From Solen grandis (Eukaryota; Mollusca; Bivalvia; Adapedonta; Solenidae), in the NCBI GenBank assembly GCA_021229015.1, contig CM037794.1, forward strand, positions 39,413,514 to 39,477,513: 64,000 bases of DNA, in the 5' to 3' direction. A program made the position numbers and the translations under genes. A model generated the notes under the pieces. The model searched no databases, was not told the origin of the DNA, and saw only the letters and a list, made by a program, of their open reading frames with translations. Shown here one piece after another: positions 55,908 to 64,000 of the stretch. Every line of letters begins with the position of its first letter. Position 1 is the first letter of the stretch.

Positions 55908-56365
55908 TTGTTGGGTTTAACATCCCACCAGCAGTATTCCAGTCATTTGGTGACCATGGGCCATATTCATAAAGCTCCTTAGGAAAAAAATTCCCTTAGT
56001 TTCTAAGATTTTCCTTAAATCACATAGATTTTCCTTAGTTATTAAGGATTTCCTTTAGTCTTATATATAAATCACCATAGGAGACTTATTCCAGTTAAGG
56101 AATTATTTTCCTTAAAAACTAAGGATCTTTATGAATACGGCCCCATGTCTACTTGAGACAGATAAAGTGCTGCCACACTGCAGTATCATGCCATAGACAT
56201 GTAGCATGATATCACCCCAAGTCACATTATCCTGGAACTACCCTTATAAGCTGAGCACCAAGCAAAGAGCTTTACTGAGTACCGATTTTTATGACTTTAG
56301 TATGTCACTGCCGGGGATTAAACCCACAACTTCATGTTCCAGAGTTTTAAGGCCTTGACCAATCA
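55908..56365 (-). mobile_element. SINE family 1, inverted, interrupted by a miniature element
   Basis: On the plus strand it reads TTGTTGGGTTTAACATCCCA, then CAGTATTCCAGTCATTTGG. The 184-bp insert 55959-56142 follows. The SINE then resumes with ATGTCTACTTGAGACAGAT, GCATGATATCACCCCAAGTC and the B-box remnant TTAAACCCACAAC. Confidence 0.85.
55959..56142. mobile_element. 184-bp miniature element nested in a SINE, 5-bp duplication
   Basis: Left end GGCCATATTCATAAAG, right end CTTTATGAATACGGCC: a 16-bp inverted repeat with one mismatch. Internal CTCCTTAGGAAAAAAATTCC is partly complementary to GGAATTATTTTCCTTAAAAA near the right end. CCATG is duplicated on both sides (55954-55958 and 56143-56147). 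Removing the insert restores SINE continuity, which fixes the boundaries. Superfamily not determined. Confidence 0.88.
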
Positions 56366-56554
56366 TGACAAGAGGGTCAGCTGTTTTCAAGAATATATTT
56401 TGTTTTTAAAGTTTAAAAAAAAAAAGCAAGATATTTTTTAAATATATTTTGTGTGAGTGTACTTTACTCTTTTTAACTATGATGATCAAGTCAGAATACG
56501 AAATGTATTCAATTTATGCCAACAATATTAAATTGGATGAACAAAGGCAAAAAA

Positions 56555-57774
56555 ACAAGAGGGCCATGATGGCCCTGAAACGCTCACCTGAGTACCATTG
56601 CTACAACTGATTACAAGGTTTTTAAACAGACAAGAATTCTGATATAACTCAATCTTAAACATTTTAGCCCTGACAATACTACACACCAAATATATAAGCA
56701 CTGGGCCTTATGGTTTCAGGGGAGAAGACTTAGTGCGGGGTCATTTATCTCCAAAGGGCCACCATTTTGAAAATCTTGATAATGAACCATTAGATGATAC
56801 TACATACCAAAAATCTTAGCTATAGGCCTTATGGATTCATAGTAGAAGATTTTTTTAAAGATTTTCCTATATAACTCTATGTAAAACAAGTGACCCCTGG
56901 TGCGGGGGCATTTATCACCATAGGGCTATGATTTGAACAATCTTGGTAATGTACCATAAGATGATGCTACATACCAAATATCTAAGCTCTAGGCCTTATG
57001 GATTCATAGAAGAAGATTTTTAAAGATTTTCCTATATAACTCTATGTAAAACAAGTGACCCATGGTGCGGTGGCATTTATCACCATAGGGTCATGATTTG
57101 TACAATCTTGGTAATGAACCATAAGATGATGCTACATACCAAATATCTAATCTCTAGGCCTTATGGATTCATAGATGAAGATTTTAAAGATTTTCCTATA
57201 TAACTCTATGTAAAACAAGTGACCCCTGGTGCGGGGCATTTATCACCGTAGGGCTATGATTTGTACAATCTTGGTAATGAACCATTAGATGATGCTACAT
57301 ACCAAATATCTTAGCACTAGGACTTATGGATTCATAGAAGAAGATTTTTAAAGATTTTCCTATATAACTCTATGTAAAACAAGTGACCCCTGGTGCAGGG
57401 GCATTTATCACCGTAGGGCTATGATTTGTACAATCTTGGTAATGGCCCATAAGATGATGCTACATACCAAATATCTAAGCTCTAGGCCTTGCAGTTTTGC
57501 AGAAGAAGATTTTCAAAGTTTGCATTTTTAAAATCTATTTTTAGCTCCTGTGACCTACTTTTTTAACCAATCTGAATAATTTGTACAACTTTGATAGAGG
57601 GCATCATAAGGATGATTCCTGTGAAGTTTGGTCAAAATCCCTTCAGCGGTTCATGAGGAGATGTTGTTTAAAGCAAATTGTTGACGACAGACGGACGCAC
57701 ACACGCACGACGGACGACGGACGAAAGGCGATCACAAAAGCTCACCATGAGCACGTTGTGCTCAGGTGAGCTAA
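56555..57774 (+). mobile_element. Hairpin-headed repeat family A, tandem-core subtype, complete
   Basis: The head is ACAAGAGGGCCATGATGGCC, then CGCTCACCTGAG. The end is GACGGACGAAAGGCGATCAC, then ATGAGCACGTTGTGCTCA and GGTGAGCTAA. Four clear units of about 165 bp (GATGATGCTACATACCAAAT at about 56960, 57125, 57288, 57453) make up the core. It is the same subtype as 1-1412, in opposite orientation. Confidence 0.9.
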
Positions 57775-57778
57775 TAAT

Positions 57779-57905
57779 AACGAGAGTGTTCAATGGAACT
57801 GATGTCACCTGCTGAAACGTGGCAGAAAAAGTGTGATGGACAGACAGACAGAGGACAGACAGACAAACAATGGAAAAGTGATCCCTATTGTACAGCAGGA
57901 TAAGT
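57779..57905 (+). mobile_element. Repeat family D, copy directly after a family A element
   Basis: It starts AACGAGAGTGTTCAATGGAA, then TGATGTCACCTGCTGAAACG, and ends TTGTACAGCAGGATAAG. The middle holds GACAGACAGACAGAGGAC. It abuts the family A terminus within 5 bp. Confidence 0.7.
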
Positions 57906-58609
57906 GTTTCATATAAGAAATCATTATTCACCACTGAATTTTCTTTTTGATGACATTTTGTAGTTTTCAACTTAACCAGTAATAAACACACACAAACAAA
58001 GGCCAGTTGAATCAAATCCTTCAATTTATGAAGTTGATATAAATTCAATGTTTTTTCTCTGAATACAACTATGGTCTGATCTGTGAACTAACCAACAAAA
58101 TAAGGTTGACAACTCTTATAATGCATATTTCAGATATGAGGGCATTATTTGTCTCTCCCTAAATCTACATTTCAAAGGAAGACAACTCCAAAAACTTCTC
58201 AAGTCAATCTTGCATTTTTACCTCCCTTGCATTTAATTATACAAGCCAAGGCAAAGCTGTACCATATAAATATATAAATGCATTTTTTCCCAAATAATCT
58301 AATTAAAAATATTAAATATTGAGTACAAGAGTACTTGATCATAAAGAATAAAATATAACAAAGAGAGAATGAAAAGGATTTTGAAAATAGAGCTTTTGAA
58401 ATCATATTTTGAGAATATGCACATTTTTGTAATTAGTTATCTGTGCAAGTTGTGTTATAAAGTTAAAAATACAAAATTTATGATAAGTCATATATAGTTG
58501 TGTATCTATGTTTGAGAATAAGGAGAAACTTTATACAACTCTAACACAGCACCCTCCGGTCCTCATCTTCATTCCACCCCACCAAATTATCCCCATCCCG
58601 AGAATTTAC
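57906..58609. other. No gene seen
   Basis: AT-rich sequence. No exon or repeat supported apart from the splice-like motif just to its right. Confidence 0.4.
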
Positions 58610-58699
58610 CTGCTGCCAGTACTGATGGTGCGCTGTCTTCGCCCACAACAAAACATATTATCATCTCAGATAACACTACTGTAGATAGAACCAACTTAC
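58610..58699 (-). other. Candidate exon or recursive splice site
   Basis: On the minus strand a long pyrimidine stretch (TTGATTTTTTATCTTTTCAG) is directly followed by GTAAGTTGG, so a perfect 3' site abuts a perfect 5' site. A second donor-like CAGCAG|GTAAAT lies 90 nt on. The 90 nt are open only in the frame starting with AAG (KLVLSTVVLSEMIICFVVGE then DSAPSVLAA), a hydrophobic segment with no family I know. Confidence 0.35.
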
Positions 58700-58744
58700 C
58701 TGAAAAGATAAAAAATCAAATAATAGAACAGCTGCATTTGAAAA

Positions 58745-60282
58745 ACAAGAGGGCCATGATGGCCCTGAATCACTCACCTGAGAAACATTGCCCTCAACGC
58801 CAATTACTATATTATGAGTCATACTGAATACATAATCCATGCAGAAATACAGCAAGATCATCTAAATTCAACACAAAAACTGTACTTACCATCCAAACTT
58901 TGAAAGTCATAGCTCCAATAAATCTAAATAAAATCAAGTGACCCATGGGGTGGGGTCAATTTTGACACCAGGGCCATGATTTGAACAGACTTGGTTGAGG
59001 TCCACAAGTAAACATCTTAACTTTAGGCTTTGAGAATTCTGAGAATATCTTTTGAAGGTTTTCCTATACAAGAACTATGTAAAATCAAGTGACCCCTAGA
59101 ACAGGGTCAATTTGGACCCCAGGGCCATGATATGATCAAAAGTGGTAGATGTTCATTAGGCCATGTTACAAACAAAATATTTAAACTCTAGGCCTTGTGG
59201 TTTCTGATAAGAAGATTTCCTAGTTTTTTCCTGTATAAATCTATGCAAATTCAAGTGACACTAAGGATGGAGTCAATTTTGACCCCAGGGCCATGAATTG
59301 AACAAACATAGAAAAGGTCTAATAGTCCATGTTACACACCAAACAAAGAAACTCCAGACCTTGTGGTTGCTTTGAAGGTTTTCCTATACAAGTCTATGTA
59401 AATCAAGTGACCCCTGGGGCAGGGCCAATTTTGACCCAGGGGCTATGATTTAAACAAACTTGGTAGAAGTCTACTAGGCCATGGTAAACACCAAATATCT
59501 AAACTCCAGACCTTGTGGTTTCTGAAAAGAATATTTTTCTAGTTTTTCCTAAATATGTCTATGTAAAATCGAGTGACCCCTGAGGCGGGGCCAATTTTGA
59601 CCCAAAGGCCATGATTTGAACAAACTTGGTTAAGGTCTACTCGGCCATGTTACACATCAAATATCTAAACTCCAGGCCTTGTGGTTTCTAACAAGACGAT
59701 TTTTCTAGTTTTTCCAATATAAGTCTATGTAAAATCAAGTGACACTAAAGATGGGGTCAATTTTGACCTCAGGGCCATTATTTGAACAAACTTGGTTAAG
59801 GTCTACTAGGCCATGTTAAACATCAATATTTAAACTCTAGGCCTTGTGGTTTCTGACAAGAAGATTTTCCTAGTTCTTCCTTTACAAGTCTATGTAAAAT
59901 CAAGTGCCCCTGGGGTGTGGCCAATTTCAACAACCAGGTCATCATTTGAGCAAACTTGGTAAAGGTCCATAAGACAATGCCACACATTAAATATCTTAGC
60001 TCTAGGCCTTGCGGTTTCAGAGAAGAAGATTTTTTAAGATTTCACTTTTAAAAATTTATTTTTAGCTCCTGTGACCCAGATAAGCAGCGGACTGGAACCA
60101 TTGAACAACTTGGTAGATCTTCATGCAAGGAACATCCCAGGCAATTTTCAGTAGCTTTGGCCAAGTGGTTTAGGAGGAGATGTTCTTTAAAGAAAATTGT
60201 TGACTCCGGACACATGCACGGACGCCGAACAAAAGGCGATCACAATAGCTCACCATGAGCACGTTGTGCTCAGGTGAGCTAA
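58745..60282 (+). mobile_element. Hairpin-headed repeat family A, long copy
   Basis: The head is ACAAGAGGGCCATGATGGCC, then CACTCACCTGAG. The end is GACGCCGAACAAAAGGCGAT, ATGAGCACGTTGTGCTCA and GGTGAGCTAA. The core has about six units of 151-167 bp, each with CAAGTGACCCCTGGGG, AATTTTGACCCCAGGGCC and TGAACAAACTTGGT. The body resembles 20334-21153. Confidence 0.88.
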
Positions 60283-60838
60283 AAAGATGTTGGAATAGGA
60301 ATCAAATAACAGGAATAGGTTTTCTTTAATGACATATTTAAACATTAGAACAGTCCCTTTCAATTAGATAAATGGCTACTGCTATCAAATTACAGAAATA
60401 ACGCTATCACCAATATCTGCCTGTTTTAACAAAAGAACTTATTTCAACAACAGAAGGCTTGTGTGTAAGAGAGAAACCTTTAAGAAACAAATGGTGAGGC
60501 CTATAATTAAAACCTGATCAGAAAAAATAAACAGTTACTTATATCACCTAGTTCTACAATACCATTATCAACAGAATTTGAGGGTTACATTGCATTTAGT
60601 AAGAATATTTTTTTTGCAATCTAAACTGTTTTGGCCGATTCCTCAATGTGTAATGGCCTTGTATGAATTTAACGAAAGTTTGTCACGCCATCATCAAGGC
60701 TCTATTCAGGCCCCATACTTATCAATATAGCCTAATCTTTCTCAAACTTACATTTATATCATCATAACATTCAAATATATAACCTAAAATGTCCTAAACT
60801 GCATACAATTCTCAAACATAACCATTTTCCTTCCTGAA
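60283..60838. other. No gene seen
   Basis: AT-rich spacer between two repeats, without a supported exon. Confidence 0.4.
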
Positions 60839-61656
60839 ACAAGAGTTGTCGGAACGTGTTGGAATGACACATATGCCCCCCTATGCTCCCCCACCCCCAT
60901 CCCCAAAGCCAATACAGGTCATCTACGAGTCATGACCAATCACCATATGAAGTTTGAGATATGTGGGCCCAAGCGTTCTCTGGTTATTGATTGGAAATGA
61001 TTTTCTCACTCCAGGTCACTGTGACCTTGACCTTTGAATGAGTGACACCAAAATCAATAGGAGTCATCTACTAGTCATGTTTACTTGTTGGGTTTCACAT
61101 CCAACCAACAGTATTTCAGTCATTTTGAGACAGATATAGTGCTGCCACACTACAGTATCACGCCATAGACATGTGGCATGATACCACACCAAGTCATATT
61201 ATCCTGACACCGGGCCAACCGGTCCTGCAACTACCTTTATATGCTGAACACCAAACAAGGAAACTATAACAATACCATTTTTTACAACTTTGGTATTTTG
61301 CAGTCGGGAATTGAACCCACAACCTCCCGATCCTGAGGTGGATGCTCTACTTCTAGTCATGACCAATCACCCTATGCAGTTTGAGGAATGTGGGCCCAAG
61401 TGTTCTCCAGTTATTTATTAGAAATCATTTTATATTCGAGGTCAATGTGACCATGACCTTTGACCAAGTGACTCCAAAATCAATAGGGGTCATCTACATC
61501 ACCAATCACCCTATGAAGTTTGAGGATTGTGGGCCCAAGCGTTGTCCAGTTATTGATTAGAAACGAAGTGGTCTACTGATGTACCGACCAACCTCCTGAC
61601 CGACCGACAGACATTTGTAAAACAATATGCCCCCTCTCCTTTGAAGGTTGGCATAA
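60839..61656 (+). mobile_element. Hairpin-headed repeat family F, split by a SINE
   Basis: It starts ACAAGAGTTGTCGG and a weaker stem TGTC...GACA, then ATATGCCCCCCTATGCTCCC. It ends CCGACCGACAGACATTTG, AATATGCCCCCTCTCC and GGCATAACAAT. Core units contain TCATGACCAATCACC-TATG, GTGGGCCCAAGCGTTCTC and AGGTCA-TGTGACCTTGACC. A SINE is inserted at 61080-61352. Confidence 0.72.
61080..61352 (-). mobile_element. SINE family 1 nested in a family F element
   Basis: On the plus strand it reads TTGTTGGGTTTCACATCCAA, CAGTATTTCAGTCATTTTG, GACATGTGGCATGATACCAC and the B-box complement GGGAATTGAACCCACAACC. It is flanked by a 9-bp duplication CTAGTCATG (61071-61079 and 61353-61361). The duplication is part of the host element, so the order of insertion is clear. 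Confidence 0.87.
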
Positions 61657-62079
61657 CAATGAAACACAGGCTATAAAAATGCTTAAATCTGATATCAAAA
61701 TTCTGAATAGTGCAGGTAATTTTTTCTTCCTTTTTGGCTTTTAATGGTCATGACATCTGAACATTTCCTGGCTGGATTGTTTTAACTCTCAAGTGTGTCC
61801 ATTGTCATATCATGCACCGCCCTCTTGAAAAAGTCATACACACTTCATCCGTAATCAACATAATTTCATTGGTAATTTCAAGTACTCATGAACCGTTGTA
61901 TTGTCTGTGTCCATACTTTTTGTATACTCGACCCACTTCAGCTACTTGAAATGGGGGCACGTACAGAAATAGATCACTATAATCAAGTGAGATCATATAA
62001 AAATCAGTGGAAAATGTTATTGTAAGCAATATTTGTTCAGAACAATTAGAGAACTTATCTGACAAATTCCTGATCAGTC
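61657..62079. other. Unassigned, possibly repeat-derived
   Basis: The minus strand around 61780-61965 has a short open run (YVPPFQVAEVGRVYKKYGHR) that ends in a stop and has no splice context. I cannot assign it. Confidence 0.3.
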
Positions 62080-62548
62080 TTAACCCTTTCCCTCATATAG
62101 ACTCATTTAACCCTTTCCCTCATATAGACTCATTTTGACGCACTCAGTAGGTACCACATAAAGCCTGATCTGTCTTAACCCTTTCCCTCATATAGACTCA
62201 TTTTAACCCTTACCCTCATATAGACTCATTTTGACCCTTTCGCTCATATAGACTCATTTTGACCCTTTCCCTCATATAGACTCATTTTGACCCTTTCCCT
62301 CATATAGACTCATTTTGACGCACTCAATAGGTACCACATAAAGCCTGATCTGCAGAAAACCACAGTTAAACCTTACCAAATTTAATTATAAAGTCCTCAT
62401 TTCCAGACCACTGAGGAGCAGCGAACAGCATAAAACCAGATCAGCCTGCGAGTAACCTGATCAGCCTGCGAGTTACTCGCAGGCTGATCTGGTTTTATGC
62501 TGTTCGCATAGGTCTTTTCATGGTTTCCTCTATGAGGGAAAGGGTTAA
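62080..62548 (-). mobile_element. Rearranged piggyBac-type MITE, copy 9, with amplified terminus
   Basis: A normal inverted copy occupies about 62300-62548. It is preceded by seven repeats of the terminal sequence CCCTTTCCCTCATATAGACT then CATTTT (62081-62310). One of these carries an extra 50 bp of subterminal sequence (GACGCACTCAGTAGGTACC). The central palindrome is also partly duplicated (CAGCCTGCGAGTAACC then TGATCAGCCTGCGAGTTACT). Outer TTAA occurs at 62080-62083 and 62545-62548. Confidence 0.9.
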
Positions 62549-62929
62549 ATTGTTGTATGAGAATTTCTAAGAATGCATGTTTTTTAATCATAGATCATCT
62601 AGCCCCATGTTACTTCAATTACTCTAAATAACCTCTATTCCTGAATGAAGCATTTGTAAGTATCTGACAAATTTCTCACTTTAATCAAGGATTTTGAAAA
62701 TCACAGAGGTCATGATAGGTTTCAAACCAAGGGCTTCCAAATCCCTATATAACCTGACATTATAATAACACAACTGCAATAATGAGGTTGCCCTGGTCTG
62801 CCTTACAAACAAACAATATGTCCTCATACTTTTGGTTTGAAGAGAAAAAATATAAAAGACATTGGACAAGTCAGGTGGAATGTTATCGCTGGTATAGGCC
62901 AGGACAAATCTATAATCATTACAAAATCT

Positions 62930-63135
62930 TTAACCCTTTCCCACATAGAGGACACCATGAGAAGACCTATGTGAACAGCATAAAACCAGATCAGCCTGCG
63001 AGTAACTCGCAGGCTGATCAGGTTTTATGCTGTTTGCTGCTCCTCAATGGTCTGGAAATGAGGATTTTATAATAAAATTTGGTAAGGTTACCTATTGAGC
63101 GCGTCAAAATGAGTCTATATGAGGGAAAGGGTTAA
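62930..63135 (+). mobile_element. piggyBac-type MITE, copy 10, internal deletion
   Basis: TTAA ends and the central palindrome are intact. About 36 bp are missing after TTTGGTAAGGTT, which joins directly to ACCTATTGAGCGCG. Confidence 0.9.
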
Positions 63136-63275
63136 TCTCTGCAGTAAACAGTTAATATGTCATTTGCTTTGTCCTCAGTCCCAGTTCCAAGATTCTGAAG
63201 TATCAGACGAAGATAGAGTAACGAATGGCCATACATGGGTTTGAGTTGGGAAATAATTCATGATTATATTTTGTT

Positions 63276-63470
63276 TGTCAAGGTTTAACATCCTATTAAC
63301 AGCATTTCAGTCACATTGGGGCCTCATGTCTACAGGAGACGGACATAGTGCTGCCTCACTGTGACAGATATACCCCATTTGTTGAGATTTTGGTATGTTA
63401 TAGCCAGGGATTAAATCAATGACTTCCCAGTAACAGGGTAGCTGCTCTAACCACTTGCCAGCCAAGACCA
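63276..63470 (-). mobile_element. SINE family 1, inverted, shortened
   Basis: On the plus strand it reads TTTGTCAAGGTTTAACATCC, CAGCATTTCAGTCACATTGG and ATGTCTACAGGAGACGGAC. The B-box remnant (AGGGATTAAATCAATGAC) and head GCTCTAACCACTTGCCAGCC follow. About 60 bp of the middle are missing. Confidence 0.7.
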
Positions 63471-63569
63471 GTATAAACATCCATGAGAGGAAAAGAGGGT
63501 TACAAAAATAGACCCTGTAAAATAGCACAAATGGATGAAAATAAGTGAAGTTTTCAATATTTCTGTGAG

Positions 63570-63712
63570 CTGTCCTTTAAGGCGCTGCTCTGTAATTGTA
63601 GCCCAGATTCTACTGAGTCTGCATTCCAAAGAAAAATCCATTGTCTCATATACCAGTTGAAGTTCAGTTATAATGTTCATCTTGTTCAAAAATTTTACAT
63701 GATTATTCAAGA
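63570..63712 (-). mobile_element. Miniature element family 2 fragment
   Basis: It shares AGATTCTACTGAGTCTGCA, AAATCCATTGTCTCATATAC and AGTTGAAGTTCAGTTA with the copies at 9563-9800 and 32349-32610. Confidence 0.5.
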
Positions 63713-63797
63713 GTTAAAGCGCTGAAATTAAGTACATGGGATAGATATGGGCAAAATTATGCTTGTCCATTAAATAAGGGATATATCCACCATCCAC

Positions 63798-63851
63798 CTT
63801 CACTAGATTAGATTCCCATTGTGACTCAATAGTTTTTTTCCCATTCAGAAC
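63798..63851 (-). CDS. Weak candidate exon, unidentified
   Basis: On the minus strand TTTTTCTTTCAATAG precedes an open run VLNGKKTIESQWESNLVK, with a possible donor AAG|GTGGAT. The frame stays open past it to about 63718. The peptide looks plausible but matches no family I know, and the donor is weak. Confidence 0.22.
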
Positions 63852-64000
63852 CTATTGAAAGAAAAATACCTGTCAGCAACCCCTTTGTTGTCTTCCTGCT
63901 ACCTGAGATTACAATTTCTGCCTAACCCAAAATAGGTCAAACTTCTTTTTTCTGCTATTCAACAACAGAGAAAATATACACTAGTTGACTACATAGATTA

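Noticed and set aside
56555..60282. A CRISPR-like or satellite array interpretation of the regular repeats
   Set aside because: Units are about 165 bp, diverged, without unique spacers, and enclosed by element termini; the genome is eukaryotic.
61780..61965. Minus-strand open run with YVPPFQVAEVGRVYKKYG as an exon
   Set aside because: It is only about 25 codons before a stop, has no acceptor or donor of quality, and probably belongs to a dispersed repeat.

Overview
The window is eukaryotic nuclear DNA and almost certainly comes from a bivalve mollusc, probably a heterodont clam. It is AT-rich. Its genes are split by GT-AG introns, one of them over about 29 kb. It is crowded with short non-autonomous repeats: tRNA-derived SINEs, TTAA-flanked miniature elements, fold-back elements, and many elements that begin ACAAGAG and end near TAAAAA. 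Repeats of these kinds are, from general knowledge, typical of bivalve genomes. Species is inference. There are no bacterial features, no CRISPR array and no recognisable virus.

Three protein-coding loci are supported, all on the minus strand. (1) 6538-7123 is a two-exon gene for a 102-residue unrecognised protein with a Cys-rich MGCFDC N-terminus and a charged helical C-terminus. A perfect CRE palindrome lies just upstream. (2) 11339-40718 is a complete mitochondrial aspartyl-tRNA synthetase gene (DARS2): 18 coding exons, reconstructed here with continuous phase to 622 residues plus stop. Its introns hold most of the repeats between 11.5 and 40.6 kb. (3) 49376-50000 is the C-terminal catalytic part of an alpha-1,3-fucosyltransferase (GT10), cut off by a 100-N assembly gap at 50001-50100. 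Three further minus-strand exon candidates (50315-50419, 58610-58699, 63798-63851) are weak and unassigned. Nothing suggests that the loci act together.

Layout: 0-6.5 kb repeats, beginning with a tandem-rich element that runs off the window; 6.5-7.2 kb small gene; 7.8-10.5 kb nested repeats; 11.3-40.7 kb DARS2; 40.8-49.3 kb intergenic, with a 455-bp fold-back element and one intact SINE; 49.4-50.4 kb fucosyltransferase and gap; 50.5-64 kb repeat-rich, including a 42-bp satellite.

The most interesting pattern is a set of about nine sequence-unrelated repeat families with one shared plan. Each has an ACAAGA(G/A)-like head, then a family-specific hairpin, then a subterminal motif repeated in inverted form near the 3' end, then a CTAA or CATAAAA terminus. 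Several carry a core of roughly 165-bp tandem units. The plan resembles Helentron-associated elements (HINE/DINE-like, 'pearl'-type), but the covarying 5' hairpin is not something I can match. A second notable point is a 51-bp tandem array made from copies of the DARS2 exon 3 splice acceptor.
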